Notes: a model not told the origin generated them from the letters alone. Shown: positions 27,351 through 35,515, counted from the first letter of the stretch. The stretch: 49,849 bases of DNA from Bacteroidaceae bacterium (GCA_017383485.1 JAFNXM010000012.1:1-49849), one strand, 5' to 3'. Made by a program: numbers and translations.

Positions 27351-28058
27351 TTATATATTCTCTAAAACCCACCCATTATCTCCGTGGTAAATCATCTGCC
27401 GAGTCATACCACCATCGATGCAGATGTTTTCGCCCGTGATGAAACCAGCTTTATCACTACAAAGAAATAGGACCATATTGGCTATGTCCATAGGATTGCC
27501 AACCCTTCCAGCTGGTTGCTGAGTGGCATCGGGACCTTCGTAAATGGTGTATGCCGTATCAATCCACCCAGGGGAAATGGAGTTTACTCTAGCTCTACCC
27601 GACAGACTCACTGCCAATGCGTGAGTAAGTGCAGCAATCCCCCCTTTAGCTGCTGTATAGCTCTCGGTTTGTGGCTGACTCATACGGTCGCGAGAGGAAG
27701 ATATATTGACGATGGATGCCCCCTCGGCCAAATGTGGCATAAAGAGTTTTACTAAATAGAATGGTGCGGTCACTCCCACATTTAGAGCGTATTGGAACTC
27801 CTCGTACGAGCATTCATCTATTCCTTTCATCAGTGGCAAAGCATTATTGATAATGATATCCACTTTGTTGTGCTTGCTAAGCACTTCGCTTGCAAAAGTT
27901 TCTAGCACTTCTTTCCTGGAGATATCTCCAACGAAATGCTCGCCCTCTTGCTTGTCAATTACACTGACTATTGCGCCCTGCTTACGGAACTCATCGGCAA
28001 TGCATCTGCCAATGCCATTTGCACCACCTGTTATGATGACAACTTTATTTTTGAACAT
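27351..28058 (-). CDS. Short-chain dehydrogenase/reductase
   Basis: A 235-residue classical SDR. The cofactor loop is TGGANGIG (about residues 10-17), the NNAL structural motif follows, and the catalytic S-Y-K set lies in NISSSRDR and SYTAAKGG. The C-terminal INGENICIDGGMTR-like segment (TGENICIDGG) is typical. The ATG at 28058 is preferred to a TTG six nt upstream. Cofactor preference and substrate are unknown. It is the second gene of the cassette, 10 nt after the DUF1648-like gene. Confidence 0.92.
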   Translation of the reverse strand: MFKNKVVIITGGANGIGRCIADEFRKQGAIVSVIDKQEGEHFVGDISRKEVLETFASEVLSKHNKVDIIINNALPLMKGIDECSYEEFQYALNVGVTAPFYLVKLFMPHLAEGASIVNISSSRDRMSQPQTESYTAAKGGIAALTHALAVSLSGRARVNSISPGWIDTAYTIYEGPDATQQPAGRVGNPMDIANMVLFLCSDKAGFITGENICIDGGMTRQMIYHGDNGWVLENI

Positions 28059-28068
28059 AAACAAGCTT

Positions 28069-28467
28069 TTATTTATTTCTTTTGTAGGACCTGACTACGC
28101 TAATCGTAAAACCAACAATTGCTGCCAACAAGATTATTGGCTCAGCCAGCATAAATATTGGCATTGTTCCCGATGTCAGTGTTACCATCGTTGATGAAAA
28201 TAAGACAAGGCAGACACCAGATGCCAAAATAACCACGCCCTTTTGGAGTTTCTGCTTCATATGCCCAATTGTATATGTAATCAGGCAAACAACAACTCCC
28301 ACCAGGATATACAAAAGCAATACACTTCGTGGCATTGTGCCTCCTGCATTCCCTTGAATGTCATAGTGAGCAGGAAGTTGTTCGGGCAAATGATGCCATC
28401 GCAACATGATGGATAAAGCATTTAAAGCAACAATCAAGAGCGGGATAAGCCAACTTTTTTTATTCAT
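28069..28467 (-). CDS. DUF1648-like small membrane protein
   Basis: A 132-residue integral membrane protein with about four hydrophobic segments (residues about 5-22, 48-68, 78-100 and 103-124). The loop after the first helix, HLPEQLPAHYDIQGNAGG, matches the DUF1648 pattern (P-x-H-x-D/N-x-x-G) found in SdpI-type immunity proteins and related membrane proteins. An upstream in-frame ATG at 28524 would add a very polar, low-complexity leader and is considered less likely. First gene of the minus-strand cassette; its function is unknown. Confidence 0.75.
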   Translation of the reverse strand: MNKKSWLIPLLIVALNALSIMLRWHHLPEQLPAHYDIQGNAGGTMPRSVLLLYILVGVVVCLITYTIGHMKQKLQKGVVILASGVCLVLFSSTMVTLTSGTMPIFMLAEPIILLAAIVGFTISVVRSYKRNK

Positions 28468-28565
28468 ATCTGTATTTTTGTTCTTGTTGTGTGGTTTGTT
28501 TTTCTGCTCCCAATAAATTGGCATAAAAAGGATTACTTATTATTCGAACGTGTCTATTTGAGGCT

Positions 28566-28603
28566 TTTGTAAAATTAATAAACACCACCCACAGTTGGAT
28601 GGT
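28566..28603 (-). terminator. Terminator of the glutaminase operon
   Basis: CACCACCC (28582-28589) pairs with GGATGGTG (28596-28603), allowing one G-U. On the minus strand this hairpin follows the glsA stop by 9 nt and leads into TTTATTAATTTT. Confidence 0.7.
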
Positions 28604-28611
28604 GATATATA

Positions 28612-29526
28612 TTAAAATATAGACGATTGTGTTTCGGTGGTCAATAGCTCCAGTGCCTTGATGCCCATTACGGAGTTGCCCCTTGAATTGAGTCGTGGAC
28701 TCCAAACGGCGACGGCATATTGTAGGGGATAGATGGCTACGATACCACCACCCACACCACTTTTGCCGGGCAACCCTACCAGATAACTGAATTCACCCGC
28801 TTCGTCATAGAAACCGCAAGTTTGCATGATGGCGTTCATGCGCTTAACTTGCGAGGAGGTGAGTGTGATGCCAGCATAGTCAAATTTCTTACGATGATTG
28901 GCAAAGACCAGAAAGGCCTTGGACAATTCTCGGCAACTCATTTCGATAGAGCACATCATGAAGTAGAAGTGAAGCACGTCCTCGATATCATTTTCGATCG
29001 TGCCATGGTATTTCAATAGATTGGCAATTGCTGCATTGAGGTACCCCTTCTCGCGCTCCGATAGGGCTACTTGTTTATTGTAACAGATGCTCTCTTCGCC
29101 CGAAATTTCGTGTACAAACCGAAGGAAATCTTCGTGAGGGTGTTCCAAATGCGAATAGAGAATATCTGCCATTACTATGGCGCCTGCATTGATGAATGGA
29201 TTGCGGGGAATACCATGCTCGACTTCCAACTGCACCAATGAATTAAAGGCTGTACCCGAAGGTTCTTTGCCCACCTTCTTCCACAAATTATCGCCCTCAA
29301 TAGACAAGCACATGGCCAGGGCAAAGACTTTCGAGATACTCTGAATGGAAAATCTCGTGTCGGCTTGCTCAATAGCACCCACCTCGCCATAAATAGTATG
29401 GATGCACATCCCAAATTGGTCGGGGTCTACTTTCGCCAATTCGGGGATATAATCAGCCGCCTTACCCTCTTGTGCATAGGGCAAGATGGCTTGGTGGATA
29501 TTTTCAAGCAGTTTGTTGTAGTCCAT
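28612..29526 (-). CDS. glsA: Glutaminase A
   Basis: A 304-residue serine-dependent glutaminase that hydrolyses glutamine to glutamate and ammonia. It has a beta-lactamase-like fold: the SxxK catalytic pair is S63 and K66 (SIQSISKVF), with further family blocks NPFINAGAI, a tyrosine-containing middle region, and KSGVGGGIVAIYP near the C-terminus. Length is standard, with no signal peptide. It begins 3 nt after the PqqD-like gene, so it belongs to that transcript; whether its glutaminase activity has anything to do with the upstream genes is unknown. Bacterial GlsA also supports acid resistance. Confidence 0.94.
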   Translation of the reverse strand: MDYNKLLENIHQAILPYAQEGKAADYIPELAKVDPDQFGMCIHTIYGEVGAIEQADTRFSIQSISKVFALAMCLSIEGDNLWKKVGKEPSGTAFNSLVQLEVEHGIPRNPFINAGAIVMADILYSHLEHPHEDFLRFVHEISGEESICYNKQVALSEREKGYLNAAIANLLKYHGTIENDIEDVLHFYFMMCSIEMSCRELSKAFLVFANHRKKFDYAGITLTSSQVKRMNAIMQTCGFYDEAGEFSYLVGLPGKSGVGGGIVAIYPLQYAVAVWSPRLNSRGNSVMGIKALELLTTETQSSIF

Positions 29527-29529
29527 ACC

Positions 29530-29799
29530 TTATGCTTCGCACAATCCCTGCTTCACCCATTCGTCCAGCAGTGTCTTGGCATCTTGTAATGCCACTGCTT
29601 CTTCGACATCGTATTCCTGGCAGAGCAATGCCGCCATATCTTCCACGCTGAATACTTTGCCCACGAGTGCTTCCCACAGGTAAGTAGCACTTTCGTTCAG
29701 ATTGATAAGTTTGCTGTAATCCAGGTTTTCGATACCAGAAGCGATGATGACATTCTCACCGCAAACATTATGTAGTTCAAATCCTTCTTTGATTTTCAT
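29530..29799 (-). CDS. PqqD-like (RiPP recognition element) protein
   Basis: An 89-residue protein with the PqqD fold: NLNESATYLWEALVGKVFS, then a helical region with CQEYDVEEA and TLLDEWVKQGL. In peptide natural-product pathways such domains bind leader peptides and present them to modifying enzymes, but stand-alone PqqD-like proteins also occur outside such pathways. The ATG at 29799 (MKIKEGFELH) is chosen; a longer non-ATG frame back to 29931 has no family likeness and overlaps the peptidase gene. It lies between the S24/S26 peptidase and glsA. Confidence 0.85.
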   Translation of the reverse strand: MKIKEGFELHNVCGENVIIASGIENLDYSKLINLNESATYLWEALVGKVFSVEDMAALLCQEYDVEEAVALQDAKTLLDEWVKQGLCEA

Positions 29800-29819
29800 G
29801 ATATATTTTTTGTTTGAGA

Positions 29820-30302
29820 TTATACGTTTGTGTTGACAGGAAACAGCTTCAACCAAATTCTGCGGTAGAAGGCAAGAATCCATCGTCTCATTGGGGTGAC
29901 GGCAAGCCAAATCTTCGAGTAGACTTTCCACTTCAGCCCCTCTGCACTGTCGGGCACACTTCTTCCCTTACGATAAAATGCTGTGACCACACCAATCACA
30001 TCTTTCACCAGGCAATGCTCTGTGCCGGCTACGTTGCCATCTCCCATCAAGGTGAGTTGGTCTCCTTCGCGACGAATGATGCGGTGCAGCACATACAGCC
30101 TTGGAGCCACTTCTGCCAGGACGACGTCGCCGCGCTTTAGCGCCCCTTCGTTTGGGCGGCACAGGGTCACTTTGTCTCTGCCGTTTTCCAAAAACAGGCG
30201 CATGCTGAACCCATGTACACGAATCGTAGCACTGCCCAGCGTGTCAATCTTCTGCTTGACGTCTGGTATCAGGATATGATTGGGTATAGTGATGTTTTTC
30301 AT
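29820..30302 (-). CDS. S24/S26 (SipW/LexA-like) peptidase
   Basis: A 160-residue protein with the signal-peptidase/LexA beta-fold. The putative nucleophile is S33 in VHGFSMRLFL. The second catalytic position is H73 in YVLHRIIRREGDQL rather than lysine, followed by LMGDGN, which matches the Ser-His type (SipW/ER-type). No clear N-terminal membrane anchor is present, unlike typical signal peptidases; the C-terminus is basic and amphipathic. It could process a peptide made by neighbouring genes, though no precursor was found. The ATG at 30302 is preferred to an upstream non-ATG start. Confidence 0.8.
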   Translation of the reverse strand: MKNITIPNHILIPDVKQKIDTLGSATIRVHGFSMRLFLENGRDKVTLCRPNEGALKRGDVVLAEVAPRLYVLHRIIRREGDQLTLMGDGNVAGTEHCLVKDVIGVVTAFYRKGRSVPDSAEGLKWKVYSKIWLAVTPMRRWILAFYRRIWLKLFPVNTNV

Positions 30303-30334
30303 GTTTTGAAACCTCTGCTTTTTTTGTACCAAAG

Positions 30335-31234
30335 CTATTCTTGGTAATAGGCATCAATAGCTTCGCTACTCATTCTCACTGCCGCTTCATCAGGCAAGCA
30401 CTTCAAGTAGAAAGTCGGCACGCGTCTCACGATATTTGAAATGGTTTCGCAAATTTTCTTATACGACGCCTTGTCCCAAATCATTGTGCTGGTAGATGAT
30501 AGCACCGAGGCAAAAGAGGGTAGGGTGGACTCGCGGCGAATGATATTCTCGGGATATTGCTCTAAGCGCACTACTGCACGCACAGGTACAGATTGATTCT
30601 TGTAACAAGGGGTTTTGCCGCTCCATGGTGTGCCATAGACTTTCACTTCGTCAGTCTCGGGCAGATAGCGCAGGGCGGGATTGTCATCATTCAGCAGTTC
30701 TGTACCCTCGATATACTTCAGCCATCCCTTTGAGTGTGTACTCTTGCCCGTGCCGCTTTTGCCTAGGAACAGGTGGCCGCCACCCTTGTACATCGTCACC
30801 GAGGAGTGCATCAAGATAATGTTATGATAAGCGCCGGCAAAGGCAAAGGCTATCATCAAGGCATTGTTCAGACCAAAGCTGCGGTTGGCGGTGTCGCCAT
30901 ACAGACTTGCTTCGAGGTGTGTGAACTGCTTGTCGGTCAGCAGGGCACAAGCAGCGCCGCCCTCCGTGTTGCCTATCAATATCAAATAGCCATCGACGTC
31001 CGTACGCGTATAGATGCCGTGATTGATGCCTCCGCAATCAAACTGTCCCACCTCCTTTCCAATGGGAGAAAAGGGCACTAAGTCATCTTTGACCAACATC
31101 GTAAACAAGCTGGCTTGCTCTGTTTCTGGAATATGAAATGGGGCGTAGGAAGGCATTAACTGTCTCACATCGTCTGCCTCGCGATAATCTACGTCAAATA
31201 CGGCTTCGGCTACGCGAAAATAGAGGTGATTCAT
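30335..31234 (-). CDS. HPr kinase-like (HprK/PEPCK-fold) protein
   Basis: A 299-residue protein whose C-terminal half resembles HPr kinase. The P-loop GKSGTGKST is at residues 158-166, preceded by HSSVTMYKGGGHLFL as in HprK, and followed by LLNDDNPALR at 180-189, equivalent to the metal-binding aspartates. The N-terminal half is unlike HPr kinase and has no recognised domain. Kinases of this type occur next to PqqD-like proteins in some lasso-peptide and other RiPP clusters, where they phosphorylate the peptide. The neighbouring PqqD-like and S24/S26 genes support that analogy, but the substrate is not known. Confidence 0.82.
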   Translation of the reverse strand: MNHLYFRVAEAVFDVDYREADDVRQLMPSYAPFHIPETEQASLFTMLVKDDLVPFSPIGKEVGQFDCGGINHGIYTRTDVDGYLILIGNTEGGAACALLTDKQFTHLEASLYGDTANRSFGLNNALMIAFAFAGAYHNIILMHSSVTMYKGGGHLFLGKSGTGKSTHSKGWLKYIEGTELLNDDNPALRYLPETDEVKVYGTPWSGKTPCYKNQSVPVRAVVRLEQYPENIIRRESTLPSFASVLSSTSTMIWDKASYKKICETISNIVRRVPTFYLKCLPDEAAVRMSSEAIDAYYQE

Positions 31235-31303
31235 CTGCGACTAAATCTTTTTTATAATATAAGATACGGCGAAATGCTGTGGTAAGCAATACACCAATCG
31301 GCA

Positions 31304-31714
31304 CTATCTCTCTTTGAATTGGAATTCCTCTCTTGTCAGTTCGATCAAGAGCGTTTGATACCTGCGGCGCTGTTCGCGTCTCACCTTCAGGTATTTCTTT
31401 TCAGCCCTTTCCTTTGTTTTGGCATAAATCACGCTGCACACATAGCCGCCCGGGTAAGTCATTTCCATCTTCTGCTTCATTTGCTGTGCGTAGTCCTCTC
31501 TGAATAGCAGGAAGTCCGTCCCCTTTTCCAGTTCAGCGCCGACCAATTCCTGCACAGGCGAGATGTATACCAGGGTGTCATTCAGATTTTCTGCAAACCC
31601 AAATGCCCAAACGCGTTGCACTTCTTCTGCTTTTTGTTTCTTCTGTGCTGCAGCCATATTAGGCAAAATTAATGCCACAGCCACAAGCATCATCCATTTA
31701 TAAAATGTTTTCAT
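31304..31714 (-). CDS. Small secreted protein of unknown function
   Basis: A 136-residue protein with a signal peptide (MKTFYKWMMLVAVALILP, cleavage likely after NMAAA). The mature part is charged, with the pattern VWAFGFAENLNDTLVYISPVQ followed by a lysine/arginine-rich C-terminus. I recognise no family with certainty; it is likely periplasmic. It precedes the HprK-like gene by 69 nt on the same strand and may be the first gene of that operon. Confidence 0.75.
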   Translation of the reverse strand: MKTFYKWMMLVAVALILPNMAAAQKKQKAEEVQRVWAFGFAENLNDTLVYISPVQELVGAELEKGTDFLLFREDYAQQMKQKMEMTYPGGYVCSVIYAKTKERAEKKYLKVRREQRRRYQTLLIELTREEFQFKER

Positions 31715-31752
31715 GATCCGGAAGTTGAAAAATATTTTTATATAAAACTTTG

Positions 31753-31783
31753 CGAAGATAGTGAAAAGTAGTCAAAGAGAAAA
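31753..31783 (-). promoter_or_regulatory. Weak promoter upstream of the secreted protein/HprK-like operon
   Basis: Minus-strand TTTT (31780-31783), 19-nt spacer and TATCTTCG (31753-31760) approximate TTTG-N19-TAnnTTTG, with two mismatches. Confidence 0.4.
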
Positions 31784-31828
31784 GCGAAAAACCTATAATT
31801 TCGTCATATTTAATCTGTGCTCAAAAAA

Positions 31829-31912
31829 AGTCTTAGCTTTTTTAAAAAAGGTCAAGGTTTTTTCAAATTATGTTAGACCTTTTTTCAACGAGGCCTTAGG
31901 TTGTGAAATATA
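31829..31912 (+). repeat. 21-nt-period repeat array C (four units)
   Basis: Units start at 31829, 31850, 31871 and 31892. Cores are AGTCTTAGC, GGTCAAGGT, GTTAGACC and GGCCTTAGG, with T-rich tracts between; unit 3 ends CAACGA. Lies between divergent genes; same orientation as the others. Confidence 0.85.
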
Positions 31913-31959
31913 GGTTTGTGTTGAGGGGAAAATGATTTTAAAAAGTGGTAAATACTTTC

Positions 31960-31990
31960 TTTGCGATTTGGATTTTATTGGCTAAATTTG
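31960..31990 (+). promoter_or_regulatory. Promoter of the ICMT-like methyltransferase gene
   Basis: TTTG (31960-31963), 19-nt spacer and TAAATTTG (31983-31990) match the Bacteroidota consensus fully. The box lies within a longer GTG-started frame, so translation must begin at the ATG at 32017. Confidence 0.8.
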
Positions 31991-32016
31991 CGGGGCATTC
32001 AAATATTGATTTCAGT

Positions 32017-32691
32017 ATGAAAAATATAAAGTTGCTGGTTGGTGCTTTGTCGAAGTGGATAGCTGGTGTTGTGCTTGTCTTTGCGCTCCTGTTTCTGCCT
32101 GCATCAACTTTGTGTTATCCAGGTGGTTGGTTGCTTTTGGCTATACTATTTATCCCAATGCTTTTGATGGGTGTTTTTCTCTATATTTATGCTCCAGATT
32201 TGCTGGAGAAACGGTTGCGAGGTAAGGAGGAGCGCGTGAAGCAAAAGAGTGTGGTGGCTTGGTCGGGATTACTCTTTGTGGTGAGTTTCGTTGTGGCTGG
32301 TTTTGACTTCAGATATGGTTGGTCAGCGATGCCTGGCTGGATGCCGTGGATCGCTGGCCTGCTGCTTGTCGCTGCGTATGTAATGTATGCCGAGGTGATG
32401 CGCGAGAATGCCTGGCTATCCCGTAGCATTGAGGTAATGGATGGACAGCAGGTAGTGAGCAGTGGACTCTACGGCATAGTGAGGCACCCGATGTACACGG
32501 CTACGATACTGATGTTTTTGATGATGCCACTGGTGCTGGGTTCCTGGTGGGCGTTTCTGGTGATGGTGCCCTACGTCCTTGTCATCGTGAGACGCATAAA
32601 TGATGAAGAAGAACTGCTTGAAAGAGAGCTGGATGGCTATCTTCAGTACAAGCAACGGGTGAAGTGGCGATTGTTGCCTTTGCTCTGGTGA
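32017..32691 (+). CDS. Isoprenylcysteine carboxyl methyltransferase-like membrane protein
   Basis: A 224-residue integral membrane protein with five or so hydrophobic segments. The C-terminal signature SGLYGIVRHPMYTA, followed by a hydrophobic hairpin and RINDEEELLERELDGYLQY, places it in the ICMT/phospholipid methyltransferase group, which uses SAM at the membrane. The bacterial substrate is unknown; eukaryotic relatives methylate prenylated cysteine. A GTG start at 31945 is ruled out by the promoter. It ends at a clear terminator, so it is transcribed alone. Confidence 0.85.
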   Translation: MKNIKLLVGALSKWIAGVVLVFALLFLPASTLCYPGGWLLLAILFIPMLLMGVFLYIYAPDLLEKRLRGKEERVKQKSVVAWSGLLFVVSFVVAGFDFRYGWSAMPGWMPWIAGLLLVAAYVMYAEVMRENAWLSRSIEVMDGQQVVSSGLYGIVRHPMYTATILMFLMMPLVLGSWWAFLVMVPYVLVIVRRINDEEELLERELDGYLQYKQRVKWRLLPLLW

Positions 32692-32734
32692 TATTTCTCT
32701 GTGAATACTACCTACTGACACCTTTCTGTCATGG

Positions 32735-32767
32735 CGCTTTATATATTTCATATATAGCGCTTTTTTG
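32735..32767 (+). terminator. Rho-independent terminator after the ICMT-like gene
   Basis: GCGCT (32735-32739) with an inner TATATA pairs with TATATA and AGCGC (ending 32761), followed by a T6 run. Confidence 0.8.
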
Positions 32768-32854
32768 TATTTATTCGGTTGGGTTCTAAAGCAAACTTTG
32801 GTAGTTTTAATAAAAAATATCAATCCAAACTGGCCGTTTTTCGCCTATTTTTTA

Positions 32855-32862
32855 TATTTTTG
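32855..32862 (+). promoter_or_regulatory. -7 promoter box of the DEAD-box helicase gene
   Basis: TATTTTTG fits TAnnTTTG about 70 nt upstream of the ATG at 32932; the -33 box is unclear. Confidence 0.5.
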
Positions 32863-32931
32863 CACGTTAATATAAATAACGAAGTGGGTGATGCTTTGTT
32901 TCATTCACTCAGCAAATGAAATTTGTCTGAA

Positions 32932-34275
32932 ATGATAGATACAAACGAGATAATGCAGCGACTGGGATATGTGCCCAATGAGATGCAGTGCGAGATGATG
33001 GCACGTGGTGCACAGAGTGAAGGCCTTGTGCTGCTCTCGCCGACAGGTTCGGGTAAGACCCTGGCCTATTTGTTGCCCCTGTTGCAAGGGCTGGACTTGA
33101 TGCAACAAGGCATACAGGCGATTGTGGTCGTGCCCACCCGAGAGCTGGCAGTACAAGCAGAGGAGATGCTCGGCGCCATGAAGGTGGGCGTGAAAGCAAT
33201 GAGCGTGTATGGCGGACGACCTGCTATGGACGAGCACCGCAAGATGCGCGAAGTGCGTCCACAGGTGATATTTGGTACTCCGGGCCGCCTGCTGGACCAT
33301 TTGTCTAAAGAAAATATTTTGCCACACGGCGTCAAGACCCTTGTGATAGACGAGTACGATAAATGTCTGGAAATGGGTTTCCGACAAGAAGTTGGCAGAT
33401 TGATGCAGGAAATGGCTGGCGCCGTGCGCATGTGGATGACTTCGGCTACACGTATGAGCGATTTTGACGAATTCGTATCTGGTCAGCGCGTGGCAACAGG
33501 ATCAAGAAAAAGACAGTTTGCAATCGTAGATCACCTGGGCGAAGATTCGGCTGTGACAAATAGAATCGAGGTGAAATACGTACCTTCGCCCGAAAAGGAT
33601 AAGTTGACGACTATGCTGAAGTTGGTTTCGGCATTGCAGGGTCAGCAAGCGATACTCTTCGTAGCACACCGTGAAAGCGCCGAACGTGTGGGTGATGCTT
33701 TGAAGCGCGAGGGGTTTGCCTCGGTCGTTTACCACGGCGGCATGGAGCAAGAGCACCGTGAGCGCGCGTTGTATAAGTTGCGCAATCAAAGTGTAAATAT
33801 CATGGTGGCAACAGATATTGCAGCCCGCGGGCTAGACATCCCCGAGGTGAGACACATCATCCACTATCATTTGCCTATGGATGAGGCGACCTTCACACAC
33901 CGTTCGGGACGCACTGCAAGATGGGATGCCAGCGGCTATGCCTATCTGATAGTAGGCCCACAGGAACAATTGCCAGAATATGTGGGCGAGGTGGCAGAGA
34001 TGAATGTCGACGATGTGAGCATACGCCCCTCGATGCCAGAGATGGTGACGCTGTATATCGGTCGTGGTAAGAAAGAAAAACTTTCCAAGATGGACGTGCT
34101 GGGATTCCTCTGCAAAAAAGGCAAACTCACCAATTCAGATGTCGGACGTATTGATGTGGCAGCACATTATTCGCTCGTGGCAGTGAAACGTGAATGTGTC
34201 AAGCCCTTGTTGCGCCAAGTGGCAGGAGAAAAGATAAAGGGTATGAAGACGATAATTGAGGTAAGCGGAAGATAA
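32932..34275 (+). CDS. DEAD-box RNA helicase, DbpA-like, with DEYD motif
   Basis: A 447-residue SF2 RNA helicase. Motif I is SPTGSGKT (36-43), Ia PTREL (68-72), Ib TPGR (116-119), III SAT (TSATR) and VI HRSGRTAR. Motif II reads DEYD at 140-143 instead of DEAD. The last about 80 residues (MVTLYIGRGKKEKLSKMDVLG and following) match the DbpA RNA-binding domain, which in E. coli targets 23S rRNA hairpin 92. A role in large-subunit assembly is therefore likely. A TTG start at 32923 is possible; the ATG nine nt later is preferred. Confidence 0.9.
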   Translation: MIDTNEIMQRLGYVPNEMQCEMMARGAQSEGLVLLSPTGSGKTLAYLLPLLQGLDLMQQGIQAIVVVPTRELAVQAEEMLGAMKVGVKAMSVYGGRPAMDEHRKMREVRPQVIFGTPGRLLDHLSKENILPHGVKTLVIDEYDKCLEMGFRQEVGRLMQEMAGAVRMWMTSATRMSDFDEFVSGQRVATGSRKRQFAIVDHLGEDSAVTNRIEVKYVPSPEKDKLTTMLKLVSALQGQQAILFVAHRESAERVGDALKREGFASVVYHGGMEQEHRERALYKLRNQSVNIMVATDIAARGLDIPEVRHIIHYHLPMDEATFTHRSGRTARWDASGYAYLIVGPQEQLPEYVGEVAEMNVDDVSIRPSMPEMVTLYIGRGKKEKLSKMDVLGFLCKKGKLTNSDVGRIDVAAHYSLVAVKRECVKPLLRQVAGEKIKGMKTIIEVSGR

Positions 34276-34380
34276 TAGATGATTTTTGGGGGTAGGGCAG
34301 TGTTGGTGACTAAACGCCTCGGGCGATTTCAGACTCTACAGAGACTTGATGGCAAAACTTTGAAATTTTAGAAAAAAGAT

Positions 34381-34896
34381 ATGACTCAAATAGTAAAAAT
34401 AAAGGACAGCGTGTTGCGTCAAGCAGCAGAAGAAGGCATGGATGCTTTCGTGCAAGTATTTGTAGATGCCATCTCAGAAGCTGTAGGTGGCGAAATGACT
34501 GCGGAGACTTTTGCCAAACTTCATCCAGACCAAATCACCCTGTGGGGCTATTCCATCCTGCGCAGTGAAGTGATGGATGGCGGTTTCGTGCAATTGATTC
34601 ACAACGGTTATGCCCCCTTCTTCTTCAACAACCCCTTTGCCAAGGCAATGCGTCTCTGGGGACTGAAGGACTTGTGCAAGTTGGTCTACAAAGCAAAGGA
34701 CGAGTATGACCTGACCGGCGACTCACTGACACGTGAATGTACAGAGGACGAGTTTATGGCATTGTTTGAGGCACATCCACAATTTGACGATTTGGATGAT
34801 AAGTTCGTGGAAAACGAAGAAGAATATACGGCTGCTATTGCACAATACGTGGACGAGCACATTGAAAACTTTGCAGAGATTGTTGCAGATAGATAG
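34381..34896 (+). CDS. DMP19/DUF4375-like protein
   Basis: A 171-residue acidic protein. The motif ITLWGYSILRSEVMDGGFVQL with a following FFFNNPFA fits the DUF4375 (DMP19-type) family, in which a conserved N-G-G-F-x-Q block is diagnostic. DMP19 of Neisseria is a DNA-mimic protein that binds a repressor; whether this relative behaves so is unknown. Its C-terminal third is strongly acidic (DDLDDKFVENEEEY). It lies 105 nt after the helicase gene and 42 nt before smpB on the same strand, so co-transcription is likely. Confidence 0.75.
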   Translation: MTQIVKIKDSVLRQAAEEGMDAFVQVFVDAISEAVGGEMTAETFAKLHPDQITLWGYSILRSEVMDGGFVQLIHNGYAPFFFNNPFAKAMRLWGLKDLCKLVYKAKDEYDLTGDSLTRECTEDEFMALFEAHPQFDDLDDKFVENEEEYTAAIAQYVDEHIENFAEIVADR

Positions 34897-34938
34897 TGTG
34901 ACGCCTTCTTGACTTCCAAAGCATAAAAGTAGATAAAT

Positions 34939-35412
34939 ATGGCAAAGAAAAATATAGCAAAGCCAGCAAAGATAAATATCAAGAACAAGCGCGCCGAGCA
35001 CGATTTCTTCTGCATCGACAAGTATACGGCAGGTATCGTGTTGACGGGTACAGAGATTAAGAGTATCCGTGCAGGTAAGGCCAGCCTTGTAGATACCTTC
35101 TGCTACATCCACAATGGTGAGATGTGGGTAAAAAATATGCACATCTCAGAGTATTCCTTTGGCTCGTATAATAATCACCCCGTACGTCGTGACCGAAAAT
35201 TACTCCTCAACAAGAAAGAAATAAAATCCCTGGCAGACGATACCAAAGCACCCGGCTTTACGATAGTACCCCTGCGCTTGTTTATTGACGACAACAATCG
35301 TGCCAAGTTAGTGATAGGCCTTTGCAGAGGTAAGAAAGAATACGACAAACGTGCTACGCTCAAAGATAAGCAAGACCGCCGCGAGATGGACCGTGCGATC
35401 AAGCGCTTTTGA
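34939..35412 (+). CDS. smpB: SsrA-binding protein
   Basis: A 157-residue partner of tmRNA in ribosome rescue. Recognisable blocks are [36 protein letters not shown], and the C-terminal [22 protein letters not shown] (each cited in part) that forms the tail entering the mRNA channel. The length is normal. The tmRNA gene itself is not in the window. It precedes metH by 103 nt; this gap has no obvious terminator. Confidence 0.96.
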   Translation: MAKKNIAKPAKINIKNKRAEHDFFCIDKYTAGIVLTGTEIKSIRAGKASLVDTFCYIHNGEMWVKNMHISEYSFGSYNNHPVRRDRKLLLNKKEIKSLADDTKAPGFTIVPLRLFIDDNNRAKLVIGLCRGKKEYDKRATLKDKQDRREMDRAIKRF

Positions 35413-35515
35413 TAATAGATGAAGCGTTATAGATGAGCAATCAAATACAGTAGATGAGCGAACAAACGGATTTGAGATAGATGTAAATTGAGTTTTACAA
35501 CGAACGAACTAAACT

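Larger units (their letters stand above)
31715..32016. other. 302-nt divergent intergenic region
   Basis: It contains the promoter-like sequence for the minus-strand operon, repeat array C (31829-31912) and the promoter of the plus-strand methyltransferase. No gene is seen. Confidence 0.7.

Noticed and set aside
35413-35515. Possible cobalamin or SAM riboswitch before metH
   Set aside because: The 103-nt gap is too short and shows no B12-box or SAM-riboswitch consensus; it only has a few TAGATGAGC-like repeats.
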